From Klenkia taihuensis (lineage in GTDB: Bacteria > Actinomycetota > Actinomycetes > Mycobacteriales > Geodermatophilaceae): DNA of 64,000 nucleotides. Location: contig NZ_FOMD01000004.1 of NCBI RefSeq assembly GCF_900112525.1, positions 310,001 to 374,000 on the forward strand, in the 5' to 3' direction. A program made the position numbers and the translations under genes. Under the pieces are notes generated by a model. It was not told the DNA's origin. It saw nothing but the letters and a program-made list of their open reading frames with translations, and made no database searches. Shown piece after piece: positions 17,488 to 25,367 of this stretch. Position 1 is the stretch's first letter. Every line of letters begins with the position of its first letter.

Positions 17488-19302
17488 TCAGGACCGACCG
17501 GCGGGGGCCTTGGCGTAGAGCGCCTCGACCTGGTCGCCGTACTCCTTCATGACCACGTTCCGCTTGAGCTTCATGCTCGGGGTCAGCGTGCCGTTGGCCT
17601 CGGTGAAGTCCATCGGCAGCACCCGGAACTTGCGGATGCTCTCGGCGTGCGACACCGCCTTGTTCGCCTCGGCGACCGCACCCTCCATCTCGGCCTGCAG
17701 GTCGGGGTCGTCGACCAGGTCGGCGGGGGTCAGCGAGGCGTCCTTGCCCTTGAGCTTCAGCCAGGCCGGCAGCGCCTCCTCGTCGAGGGTGATCAGCGCG
17801 CCGATGAAGGGCTTGCCGTCGCCGACGACGATGGTCTGGCTGACCAGCGCGTGCGCCCGGATGCGGTCCTCGAGGACGGCCGGCGCGACGTTCTTGCCGC
17901 CGGCGGTCACCAGGATCTCCTTCTTGCGCCCGGTGATCTTCAGGAAGCCCTGGCTGTCGAGCTCGCCGATGTCGCCGGTGTGGAACCAGCCGTCGGCGTC
18001 GATCGCCTCGGCGGTGGCCTTCTCGTTCTGCCAGTAGCCGCGCATCACGATGCCCCCGCGCAGCAGCACCTCGCCGTCGTCGGCGATGGCGGCGTCGGTG
18101 CCCGGCAGCGGCCGGCCGACGGTGCCCATCCGGAAGGCCGCGTCGTGGTTCACCGCGGCGGCCGCGGTGGTCTCGGTGAGGCCGTAGCCCTCGTAGACGG
18201 TGACGCCGACGCCGCGGAAGAAGTGGCCCAGCCGCTCGCCCAGCGGCGCACCGCCGGAGACCGCGCCGATGCAGCGGCCGCCGAGGGCGGCCCGCAGCTT
18301 CCGGTAGACGAGCAGGTCGAACACCTTGTGCGCGGCGGTGAGGCCGAGCCCGGCGCCGCCGGTGTCCTGCGCCCTGGACCAGTCGATGGCCACCTGGGCG
18401 GCCTTGTCGTAGACCTTGCCCTTGCCGCCCTCGTCGGCGGTGGCCTTGCCCTGGTTGTAGACCTTCTCGAACACCCGCGGGACGGCGAGCACGAACGTGG
18501 GCTTGAAGGTGCCCAGGTCGGCGACGAGATCCTTGATGTCGGAGGTGTGCCCGATGACGGTCTGGGTGCGGAACGCGCCGACCTGCAGGACCCGGGCCAG
18601 CACGTGTGCCAGCGGGATGAACAGCAGCAGCGACCCGTCGACGTTGAGGAAGCGGCCCAGCAGCGACATGCCGTTGTTGATCTCGAACAGGAAGTTGCCG
18701 TGCGTGAGCTCGCAGCCCTTGGGCCGGCCGGTGGTGCCGCTGGTGTAGATCAGCGTGGCCAGGCTGTCGGCGCCCAGCGTCGCCCGGCGGGCCTCGAGCT
18801 CGGAGTCGGGGACGTCGGCGCCGGCGGAGGCCAGGGTGCCGAGCACGTCGTCGTCGATCACCCAGACCGGGCCGAGGTCGGGGGCCTGGCCGCGCACGGA
18901 CTCGACGACGTCGGCGTGCTCCTGCTTCTCCACGAACGCCGCGGTGGCGCCGCTGTCGGACAGGATCCAGGCGACCTGGTCGGGGCTGGAGGTCTCGTAC
19001 ACGGGCACGACGACGCACCCGGCGGCCCAGATGCCGAAGTCCAGCACCGTCCACTCGTAGCGGGTGCGGGCCTGCAGGGCGACCCGGTCACCGGCCTTGA
19101 TGCCGCTGGCGACCAGGCCCTTGGCGACCCCGGCGACCTGCTCGCCGAACTCGCGGTAGGTGACGTCGGACCACTGCCCCGGCGAGCGCTGCACCCGCAG
19201 ACCCACCTTGTCGGGGAACTCGGCCAGGTTGTGGGCCAGCAGGTCGGGGATCGCCTCGTCGGGGCCCACGGTGTAGGTGGGGGGAACGCTCAGCTCGCGC
19301 AC
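17488..19302 (-). CDS. fadD15: Long-chain fatty-acid-CoA ligase (FadD15-like)
   Basis: A 604-residue member of the AMP-forming adenylate superfamily. The phosphate loop TLIYTSGTTGRPKG lies near residue 190, the adenine motif YEGYGLTETT near 375, the hinge GWFHTGDIGELDSQGFLKITGRKKE near 450, and a C-terminal Lys in the SMKLKRN region. It activates fatty acids to acyl-CoA in the cytoplasm. The GTG at 19302 has GGAGGAGAGG about 6 nt upstream and gives the family length; the frame stays open further upstream but lacks support. The stop is 1 bp from the pimB stop (convergent). A short palindrome at 19390-19405 overlaps its probable -35 region. Confidence 0.93.
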   Translation of the reverse strand: MRELSVPPTYTVGPDEAIPDLLAHNLAEFPDKVGLRVQRSPGQWSDVTYREFGEQVAGVAKGLVASGIKAGDRVALQARTRYEWTVLDFGIWAAGCVVVPVYETSSPDQVAWILSDSGATAAFVEKQEHADVVESVRGQAPDLGPVWVIDDDVLGTLASAGADVPDSELEARRATLGADSLATLIYTSGTTGRPKGCELTHGNFLFEINNGMSLLGRFLNVDGSLLLFIPLAHVLARVLQVGAFRTQTVIGHTSDIKDLVADLGTFKPTFVLAVPRVFEKVYNQGKATADEGGKGKVYDKAAQVAIDWSRAQDTGGAGLGLTAAHKVFDLLVYRKLRAALGGRCIGAVSGGAPLGERLGHFFRGVGVTVYEGYGLTETTAAAAVNHDAAFRMGTVGRPLPGTDAAIADDGEVLLRGGIVMRGYWQNEKATAEAIDADGWFHTGDIGELDSQGFLKITGRKKEILVTAGGKNVAPAVLEDRIRAHALVSQTIVVGDGKPFIGALITLDEEALPAWLKLKGKDASLTPADLVDDPDLQAEMEGAVAEANKAVSHAESIRKFRVLPMDFTEANGTLTPSMKLKRNVVMKEYGDQVEALYAKAPAGRS

Positions 19303-19373
19303 GCCGGTCCTCTCCTCCCCGCGCGGAGCGCCAGCCTCGTCGCCGGCCTGCGGACGCGGGATCGTGATCACCC

Positions 19374-19379
19374 AATCTA
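19374..19379 (-). promoter_or_regulatory. Candidate -10 box for the fadD15-like gene
   Basis: TAGATT on the minus strand, about 72 nt before the GTG. Its -35 would fall inside the palindrome at 19390-19405. Confidence 0.4.
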
Positions 19380-19389
19380 CCGGGCCCTC

Positions 19390-19405
19390 CCTACTGGGGA
19401 GTAGG
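19390..19405. promoter_or_regulatory. Palindrome CCTACT-GGGG-AGTAGG, possible operator
   Basis: Six-base arms around GGGG in the divergent interval between the acyl-CoA ligase and the SRPBCC gene. Size and symmetry suit a dimeric repressor such as TetR. No cognate regulator is next to it. Confidence 0.4.
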
Positions 19406-19443
19406 TGACCTGCACCGGAGCACGTCGGGTCGGGCCCGGCGAC

Positions 19444-19449
19444 TACCCT
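19444..19449 (+). promoter_or_regulatory. -10 box of leaderless SRPBCC operon
   Basis: TACCCT ends 6 nt before the ATG at 19456. Confidence 0.55.
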
Positions 19450-19455
19450 GCGCGC

Positions 19456-19887
19456 ATGGCCGACCAGTCCACCCAGTCCATCGTGATCGACGCGCCGGCG
19501 TCCGCCGTGATGGCCGTGGTCGCCGACTTCCCGGCCTACCCGCAGTGGGTGGCGGCGGCCAAGACCGTCGAGGTGCTGGAGACCGGCGCCGACGGCCGGG
19601 CCTCCAGGGTGCACTTCGTGCTCGACGCCGGGGCGGTCAAGGACGACTACGTGCTGGCCTACACCTGGGACGGCGACCGGGAGGTGCGCTGGAGCCTGGT
19701 GCAGGGCCAGATGCAGAAGCGCCAGGACGGCAGCTACACGCTCGTGGAGACCGGCGGGCGCACCGAGGTCACCTACACGATCAGCATCGACCTCTCCATC
19801 CCGATGCTCGGCATGATCAAGCGCAAGGCCGAGAAGGTCATCCTGGACACCGCGCTCAAGGAGCTCAAGAAGCGCGTCGAGGCCTGA
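19456..19887 (+). CDS. SRPBCC-fold (polyketide cyclase/START-like) protein
   Basis: A 143-residue single-domain protein with the START/SRPBCC pattern: IVIDAPASAVMAVVADFPAYPQWV at the N-terminus, a run of beta strands (RVHFVLDAG, DYVLAYTWD, VRWSLVQG, GSYTLVETGGRTEVTYTISI) and a long C-terminal helix. Such folds bind lipids or other hydrophobic ligands; the ligand here is unknown. It matches the Rv2185c type by position and look. It heads a probable operon with the ArsA-like, CxxCxxC and glucokinase genes, with gaps or overlaps of under 10 bp. Confidence 0.9.
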   Translation: MADQSTQSIVIDAPASAVMAVVADFPAYPQWVAAAKTVEVLETGADGRASRVHFVLDAGAVKDDYVLAYTWDGDREVRWSLVQGQMQKRQDGSYTLVETGGRTEVTYTISIDLSIPMLGMIKRKAEKVILDTALKELKKRVEA

Positions 19888-19895
19888 CCGGCCCG

Positions 19896-21023
19896 GTGCG
19901 CACGCTCCTCGTCACCGGCCCGGGCGGGGCCGGTTCCTCCACCGTCGCCGCGGCGACCGCCCTCGCCCTCGCCGGGTCGGGGGAGCGGGTCGTGCTGCTG
20001 GCGGCCGCCCCGCCACCGGTCGACGGCCTGGGCGGCACGGACGGCGTCGACGTGCGCGTGGTGCAGGCCGGCCCCGCGCTGGAGGCGGCCTGGGCCGGGC
20101 ACGCCGACGCGCTGGCCGCGCTGGTGCCGGTGCTGACCCTGCCGCCGGCCACCTCGGTGGTGCCCCCACCCGGCGCCGGGACCGTCGCCCTGCTGACCGG
20201 GCTGGGCCGCGTTGCCGGCGCCGCCGACGTCGTGGTGGTCGACGCCGGGCCGCTGCCGCAGGCCCTCGAGCTGCTCGCGCTGCCCGGTGCGGCGCGGTGG
20301 TGGCTGGCCCAGCTGGCGCCGCCGCGGCTGCGGGTGCTCGCGTCGGTGCGCGCGCTGACCGGGAAGGGGCGGGCCGGCGCGGTCGACGCCGCCCTGGCCG
20401 CGGTCGCCGCCCTGGAGGCCGCGTTGGCCCAGGTCCCCGAGGCGCCCGAGGTGCACGTGGTGGTCGCCCCCGACGGGCGGGCGGTGCCCGCGGTGCGCCG
20501 GGCGGGCGCCGCGGCGGGGCTGCTCGGCCACCCGCTGGCCTCGGTCACCCTGGCCCGGGTGCTGCCCGCCGGTGCGGGGGAGTGGGCCACCGCCCGCGCC
20601 GCCGTCCAGGACCGGGTGCGGGCCGAGCTGGCCGGGTTCGCCGTCCGCGAGGTGGCCGAGGCGCCGGTGCCGCCGTCCGACGTCCCCGGCCTGCGGGCCC
20701 TCGGGGCGGAGCTGCCCGGGACCGTCCCCGAGCCGCTGCCGGTGCCGCGGGCCCGGCGCGAGGGCGCCGGGTGGGTGCTGCCGGTGCCGCTGCCCGGTGC
20801 CGGGCGCGGCGAGGTCGAGCTGACCCGCTGGAGCGACGAGCTGGTGGTCGGCCTGGCCGGGCTGCGCCGGTCGCTGCCGCTGGACCCGCTGCTGCGCCGC
20901 TGCACGGTCACCGGGGCGAGCGTGCAGCACCCCGGGACGCCGGACGCCGTCCTGGCCGTGGCCTTCGCGCCCGACCCGGCGCAGTGGCCGGCCGACCTGC
21001 TGGCCGCGGAGGGCGCCCGGTGA
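19896..21023 (+). CDS. ArsA/Get3-like ATPase homologue with degenerate P-loop
   Basis: A 375-residue protein related to anion-transporting ATPases of the ArsA/GET3 class. The N-terminus RTLLVTGPGGAGSSTVAAATALALA sits exactly where the deviant Walker A (KGGVGKT) is expected, but both lysines are replaced (P and S). A Walker B-like strand ADVVVVDAGPLP and a C-terminal beta-rich region resembling the ArsA/HSP20-like tail follow. With these changes it may bind but not hydrolyse ATP. It overlaps the CxxCxxC gene by 4 bp and starts 8 bp after the SRPBCC gene. Position matches Rv2184c. Confidence 0.82.
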   Translation: MRTLLVTGPGGAGSSTVAAATALALAGSGERVVLLAAAPPPVDGLGGTDGVDVRVVQAGPALEAAWAGHADALAALVPVLTLPPATSVVPPPGAGTVALLTGLGRVAGAADVVVVDAGPLPQALELLALPGAARWWLAQLAPPRLRVLASVRALTGKGRAGAVDAALAAVAALEAALAQVPEAPEVHVVVAPDGRAVPAVRRAGAAAGLLGHPLASVTLARVLPAGAGEWATARAAVQDRVRAELAGFAVREVAEAPVPPSDVPGLRALGAELPGTVPEPLPVPRARREGAGWVLPVPLPGAGRGEVELTRWSDELVVGLAGLRRSLPLDPLLRRCTVTGASVQHPGTPDAVLAVAFAPDPAQWPADLLAAEGAR

Positions 21024-21319
21024 CCGCCACCCCGCCGCTGGGCGAGCAGCTGCGCGGCCTGGTCGAGGCGCTGACCGGCGCCCTCGGCGCGGCCGCCGGC
21101 GAGGACTCCTCCGCGGAGTGCCGCACCTGCCCGGTCTGCACCGCGCTGGCCGTGCTCCGCGGCCAGCGACCGGAGCTGTCCGAGGCGCTGGCCGACCTGC
21201 TGACCACCGCGGCCACGGCCCTGCGCGGGCTGACCCGCCCTGAGCCGCAGGACGAGGCGACGACCGACCCCGGACCGGCCCCCGCGCCGGTCCCCGTGCA
21301 ACGCATCGAGGTGGCATGA
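21020..21319 (+). CDS. Small conserved protein with CxxCxxC motif
   Basis: A 99-residue protein of unknown function. Residues about 34-40 carry CRTCPVC within a helical context (LVEALTGALGAAAG before, ALAVLRGQRPELSEALADLL after), a possible zinc knuckle. The C-terminal third is Pro/Ala-rich and probably disordered. It is locked between the ArsA-like and glucokinase genes by 4-bp overlaps on both sides, which implies fixed stoichiometry or shared function with the ArsA-like protein. Confidence 0.82.
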   Translation: MTATPPLGEQLRGLVEALTGALGAAAGEDSSAECRTCPVCTALAVLRGQRPELSEALADLLTTAATALRGLTRPEPQDEATTDPGPAPAPVPVQRIEVA

Positions 21320-22299
21320 GCTCCCCGCAGGACCTGCCGGCGCTGGGCATCGACATCGGCGGCACCAAGGTGGCCGGCGGCGTGGTGGCCCCCGACGGCA
21401 CCATCACCGACACCGCCCGCCGGGCGACGCCGGGCACCTCGGTGCGCGCCACCGAGGACGCCATCGCCGCGGTGGTGGAGGAGCTGGCCGAGCGGCACGG
21501 CGGACCGCTGGTCGGCGTCGGCGTCGGCGCGGCCGGCTGGTTCGACCGGACCGGCGACACCGTGCTGTTCTCCCCGCACCTGGCCTGGCGGAACCAGCCG
21601 CTGCGCCAGGACCTCGGCCGGCGCCTGCAGCGGCCGCTGTGGGTCGGCAACGACGCCGACGCCGCGGCCTGGGCCGAGTACCGCTACGGCGCCGCCCGCG
21701 GCTCGGACCTGGCCGTGATGATCACGCTGGGCACCGGCATCGGCGGCGGCATGGTCATCGACGGCCGGCTGCAGCGCGGGGCGCACGGGGTGGCCGGCGA
21801 GTGGGGCCACATGCGGGTGGTCCCCGACGGCCGGCTGTGCGCGTGCGGCAACCGCGGCTGCTGGGAGCAGTACGCCTCGGGCAACGCGCTGGGCCTGACC
21901 GCCCGCGAGGTGGCCACCAGCTCCCCGGCCGCGGCGGCGCTGCTGCTGGAGCGGGTGGGCGGCCGGGCCGAGCGGTTGACCGGCGAGGACGTCGCGACGG
22001 CGGCCAAGGCCGGTGACCCGCTGGCGCTGGAGCTGCTGGCCGAGGTCGGCACCTGGCTGGGCCAGGGCATCGCCGACATGGCCGCGATCCTCGACCCCGA
22101 CGTCGTGGTCATCGGCGGCGGCGTCAGCGTGCTCGGCGAGATGGTGCTCGGCCCGGCGCGGGAGCGGCTGGAGCGGGCGCTGCCCGGCCGCGGCTTCCGC
22201 CCCGGCCCGACGGTGGTGGCCGCGCAGCTCGGCGCCCAGGCCGGCCTGGTCGGCGCCGCGGACCTCGTCCGCCGCGCCGTCGCGGAGGGCACCGCCTAG
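21316..22299 (+). CDS. ROK-family glucokinase
   Basis: A 327-residue sugar kinase. The ATP phosphate-binding motif GIDIGGTKVAGGVV lies at the N-terminus, the catalytic Asp is in VGNDADAAAW (about residue 113), MITLGTGIGGG follows, and the ROK zinc motif CACGNRGCWEQYASG is near residue 175. It phosphorylates glucose with ATP in the cytoplasm. The ATG overlaps the previous stop. No helix-turn-helix is present, so this is a kinase and not a ROK repressor. Confidence 0.93.
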   Translation: MSSPQDLPALGIDIGGTKVAGGVVAPDGTITDTARRATPGTSVRATEDAIAAVVEELAERHGGPLVGVGVGAAGWFDRTGDTVLFSPHLAWRNQPLRQDLGRRLQRPLWVGNDADAAAWAEYRYGAARGSDLAVMITLGTGIGGGMVIDGRLQRGAHGVAGEWGHMRVVPDGRLCACGNRGCWEQYASGNALGLTAREVATSSPAAAALLLERVGGRAERLTGEDVATAAKAGDPLALELLAEVGTWLGQGIADMAAILDPDVVVIGGGVSVLGEMVLGPARERLERALPGRGFRPGPTVVAAQLGAQAGLVGAADLVRRAVAEGTA

Positions 22300-22303
22300 T
22301 TCG

Positions 22304-23005
22304 TCAGACCACTGCGCCGTCGTCGCCGTCGTCGGGGCGGTCGCGCATCCGGGACACCAGGACGGCGACCCCGCCGACCACCGCGAGCACCCCGATGACG
22401 ATCCCCACGTCCAGGCTCAGCCCGACGGCGCCGGGCGCGATGATGCAGACCGCGCCCGCGGCGATGAGCAGCAGCGCGTACAGCGACGCCGGGGCCGGCA
22501 CCGGCAGCGGTGGGGGCGGCGGCGGTTCGAAGTGCTCGTCGGGCCGGTCGAGGACGGGCACCTCGGCGGGGGGTGGCGGGGGGTCGTCGCGCGGCGGCTC
22601 CGGCGGGGCGGGCGGGGGAGCGCCGGTGGCGGCCTCCTCGGCCTCCCAGGCGGCGACGATGCGGGCGAACTCCGCGTCGGTGGCGGCGGCGTCCTCGGCG
22701 CGGTCGGTGCGCCGCCGCCGCGGGGTGGGCTCGGCGGCGGGGTGCTCGTCGGCGTGCGTGTCGACCAGGGTGCGGGCGTCGGCCCGGCGGGCGCGGTCGA
22801 CGAAGAGCCGGTCGGTGGGCGGGGAGGGCAGGAACTGCGTGCGGGTGTAGGGCCCGGTGTCGGTGGAGGGCGCCAGGTACGCGGCGATGCCCTCCTCGCG
22901 CAGCACGTCGAGCAGGTGCTCCCCGACCCGGGGGTCGACGTCGCGCAGGGGGTGCCAGAGGGGGGCGTCGAGGCCGTTGTCCCGACGGCCGCGCGAAGCG
23001 CTCAT
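22304..23005 (-). CDS. Proline-rich protein with C-terminal membrane segments
   Basis: A 233-residue protein. Residues 1-80 look folded (HPLRDVDPRVGEHLLDVLREEGIAAYLAPS, a pattern seen in actinobacterial proteins with a DUF2007-like signal-transducing start). A long disordered Pro/Ala/Glu linker follows (about 95-170), then two transmembrane helices (about 175-193 and 199-219). The function is unknown. GGGAGGG lies about 5 nt before the ATG. Its position between the glucokinase operon and the acyltransferase corresponds to Rv2183c. Confidence 0.82.
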   Translation of the reverse strand: MSASRGRRDNGLDAPLWHPLRDVDPRVGEHLLDVLREEGIAAYLAPSTDTGPYTRTQFLPSPPTDRLFVDRARRADARTLVDTHADEHPAAEPTPRRRRTDRAEDAAATDAEFARIVAAWEAEEAATGAPPPAPPEPPRDDPPPPPAEVPVLDRPDEHFEPPPPPPLPVPAPASLYALLLIAAGAVCIIAPGAVGLSLDVGIVIGVLAVVGGVAVLVSRMRDRPDDGDDGAVV

Positions 23006-23081
23006 GCTGCCCTCCCGTGCACGGCTGGAAGCGTTCCCGCCCGGTCGCCCGTTGTCCAGGGCCGAGCGGACCGGACCCGCG

Positions 23082-23111
23082 ATTGTGACCCAGGCCGGCG
23101 CTCCCTAGTCT
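23082..23111 (+). promoter_or_regulatory. Promoter of the acyltransferase gene
   Basis: TTGTGA (23082-23087) and TAGTCT (23106-23111) are separated by 18 bp, a fair housekeeping-sigma match. A leader of about 15-20 nt with GAGGGAGG precedes the TTG start. Confidence 0.5.
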
Positions 23112-23133
23112 GGCAGTCGCTGAGGGAGGCGCG

Positions 23134-23892
23134 TTGTTCTACTGGTTCCTCAAGTTCGTGGCCATCGGGCCGGTCGTGCGGCTGGTCTTCCGGCCGCGGG
23201 CGACCGGCCTGGAGAACGTGCCCGCCCGGGGTGCCGCCGTGCTGGCGAGCAACCACCTGGCGGCCTCGGACTGGATCTTCATGCCGCTGGTGCTCAAGCG
23301 GCGGGTGACGTTCCTGGCCAAGGCCGAGTACTTCACCGCGCCGGGGGTCAAGGGCTTCCTGCAGCGCATCTTCTTCGGCGGCAGCGGCCAGGTGCCCATC
23401 GACCGCGCCAGTGCCGACGCCGCGGAGAACGCGCTGACCACCGGCATCCGCATCCTGCGCGAGGGCAAGCTGCTGGGCATCTACCCCGAGGGCACCCGCT
23501 CGCCCGACGGCCGGCTCTTCCGCGGCAAGACCGGGGTGGCCCGGATGACGCTGGAGACCGGCTGCCCCGTCGTCCCGGTGGCGATGGTGCCCGGCCGCAC
23601 CTTCAGGGTGCTGGGCAAGAAGCTGACCCGTGTGGACGTCGTCATCGGCGAGCCGCTGGACTTCTCCCGCTACGCCGGGCTGTCGGGTGACCGGTTCGTG
23701 GAGCGGTCGATCACCGACGAGATCATGTACGAGATCATGCTGCTGTCGGGCCAGGAGTACGTGGACCTCTACGGCGCGAAGGTGAAGAAGTCGATGGACT
23801 CCACCGGGGCCAGTGCCGTCGAGGTGGTCGGCAAGCTGCAGCCGCCGCCGCACGAGGCGGCCGACCGCCTGCCCAGCTCGCTGGCCGGCTGA
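23134..23892 (+). CDS. 1-acyl-sn-glycerol-3-phosphate acyltransferase (PlsC family)
   Basis: A 252-residue membrane-associated acyltransferase of phospholipid synthesis. Motif I is SNHLAASDW (H-x4-D, about residues 47-53), motif III YPEGTRSPDG (about 117-126) and motif IV PVVPVAM. One N-terminal hydrophobic segment (FYWFLKFVAIGPVVRLVF). The start is TTG, chosen because GAGGGAGG lies 5 nt upstream and no other start gives a complete N-terminus. It corresponds to Rv2182c by position. The gene is monocistronic and ends 12 bp from the convergent TetR gene. Confidence 0.92.
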   Translation: MFYWFLKFVAIGPVVRLVFRPRATGLENVPARGAAVLASNHLAASDWIFMPLVLKRRVTFLAKAEYFTAPGVKGFLQRIFFGGSGQVPIDRASADAAENALTTGIRILREGKLLGIYPEGTRSPDGRLFRGKTGVARMTLETGCPVVPVAMVPGRTFRVLGKKLTRVDVVIGEPLDFSRYAGLSGDRFVERSITDEIMYEIMLLSGQEYVDLYGAKVKKSMDSTGASAVEVVGKLQPPPHEAADRLPSSLAG

Positions 23893-23904
23893 CCCGGCCC
23901 GCCC

Positions 23905-24453
23905 TCAGCGGGCGGTGATCCGGGCCAGCACGTCGGTGGCCAGCGCCAGCACCTCGTCGCGGGCCATGCTCGGCTCGGCGGTCCAGCCGATGACCAGGTC
24001 CTCGGTGAAGGCGAACCACGACCGCACGAGCTGGCGGTGCCGCGGGTCGTCGGGCAGGCCGACGGCGGTCAGCGTGCCGTCGACCAGCCGCTCGCGGGCG
24101 CGGGTGTACACGTCGGCGACCGCGGGGTCGCCGCCCACCGCGCCGCGGACGAAGGCGACGTAGCTGTCCCGGTAGGTCTCTACCCAGCCCACGAACCGGT
24201 CGAGCATGCCCGCCTGCGCGCCCGGACCCTCCAGCACGTGGGTGCACAGCAGGTCGGCGGCCGCGGTGGTGACGGCGTCGATGTAGTCGGTCTTGGTGGC
24301 GAAGTAGTGGAACAGCAGGCTGCGGCTGATGCCGGCCCGCCGGGCCACCTCGTCGACGGTGAGCTCGGGCACCGGGGTGGTCGGCAGCAGCTCCAGGCCG
24401 ATCTCGACCAGCTGGGCCCGACGGTCGGCGGCCGAGCGCCGGGACGCGGTCAC
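23905..24453 (-). CDS. TetR-family transcriptional regulator
   Basis: A 182-residue repressor. The N-terminal helix-turn-helix reads ELTVDEVARRAGISRSLLFHYFATKTDYI (about residues 30-58). The C-terminal ligand domain is helical and carries TYRDSYVAFVRGAVGG. The GTG overlaps the hydrolase stop by 4 bp, so it is the last gene of the BVMO-hydrolase-tetR operon. It is the obvious candidate to bind the two palindromes at 26913-26964, which would autoregulate the operon and the divergent SDR gene (inference). Confidence 0.92.
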   Translation of the reverse strand: MTASRRSAADRRAQLVEIGLELLPTTPVPELTVDEVARRAGISRSLLFHYFATKTDYIDAVTTAAADLLCTHVLEGPGAQAGMLDRFVGWVETYRDSYVAFVRGAVGGDPAVADVYTRARERLVDGTLTAVGLPDDPRHRQLVRSWFAFTEDLVIGWTAEPSMARDEVLALATDVLARITAR

Positions 24454-25367
24454 GGGCTGGGCAGCAACCGGCGGATCGCGTCGGTCACCAGGTCGGGGCG
24501 CTCCTGGGGCAGCATGTGCCCGCAGCCGGGCACGATCTGCAGGTGGGCGGTCGGGATGGCCTCGGCCAGCTTCCCGGAGTGCTTCACGGGGGTCAGCTTG
24601 TCGGAGTCCCCGACCAGCACCTCCACCGGGACCGTACCGAGCTCGGCGAGGGCCGCGGCCTTGTCGTGCGCGCCGAGGGCGGGGTAGAAGGCGACGAAGG
24701 CCCGCACCGACGACCCGGCCATGATCTCCGCACCGCGGGCGACCATGTCGTCGGTGGCGTCGGTGCCGTAGAGGATGCCGCGCACGACGCGGCGGTGGTG
24801 CGGGCTCGACGGCGGGACCCGCCGGCGCCAGCCCTCGACCCGGCGGGCGTGCGCCACGGCCCAGGCACCGACGACGGGCAGCAGCTTCTCCTGCAGCCGC
24901 TCCACGGCGTTCCGCGGCGGGTGCGAGAGCTCGCCGGCCGACGTGTCCACCAGCGCCACCCCGCGCACCCGGTCCCCGATCAGCTCGGGGTGCGCCGCGG
25001 CCAGCGCCATGATCGTCATGCCGCCCATCGAGTGGCCGCCGAGCACCACCGGCCCGGACGGCGCCAGCGCCTCGAGGACGGCGGCCAGGTCCTCGCCGAG
25101 CAGGTCGATCGACACCGGGTCGGCCCCGCCCCAGGTGGAGCGGCCGTGCCCGCGCTGGTCGTAGCGGACCAGCCGCAGCGCGCCGGCTGCGACGTCGGGG
25201 GCCAGCAGCGCGGCGACGTCGTCCCAGGCGGCCTGGGCCAGCGTCCAGCCGTGCGCCAGGACGACGGTCACCGGGGCGGCGTCGTCGCCGTCGACCGTGG
25301 CGTGCAGGAGGGCGCCGTCGGGCGTGCGGACGGCGTGCACCTCGTGGCGGGTGAGCGCGGTGGTCAT
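24450..25367 (-). CDS. Alpha/beta hydrolase
   Basis: A 305-residue serine hydrolase. HGWTLAQAAWDD is the oxyanion region, YDQRGHGRS follows, the nucleophile elbow is GGHSMGG (Ser at about residue 118), and the catalytic His is in PGCGHMLPQE near residue 282. No signal peptide, so cytoplasmic. Between the Baeyer-Villiger enzyme and the regulator, it is well placed to hydrolyse the ester or lactone made by the monooxygenase (inference). Start and stop overlap its neighbours by 4 bp each. Confidence 0.92.
   Translation of the reverse strand: MTTALTRHEVHAVRTPDGALLHATVDGDDAAPVTVVLAHGWTLAQAAWDDVAALLAPDVAAGALRLVRYDQRGHGRSTWGGADPVSIDLLGEDLAAVLEALAPSGPVVLGGHSMGGMTIMALAAAHPELIGDRVRGVALVDTSAGELSHPPRNAVERLQEKLLPVVGAWAVAHARRVEGWRRRVPPSSPHHRRVVRGILYGTDATDDMVARGAEIMAGSSVRAFVAFYPALGAHDKAAALAELGTVPVEVLVGDSDKLTPVKHSGKLAEAIPTAHLQIVPGCGHMLPQERPDLVTDAIRRLLPSP

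Noticed and set aside
19303-19614. Upstream extension of the fadD15-like frame
   Set aside because: It crosses the palindrome and the SRPBCC start; the GTG at 19302 has GGAGGAGAGG and gives the family length.
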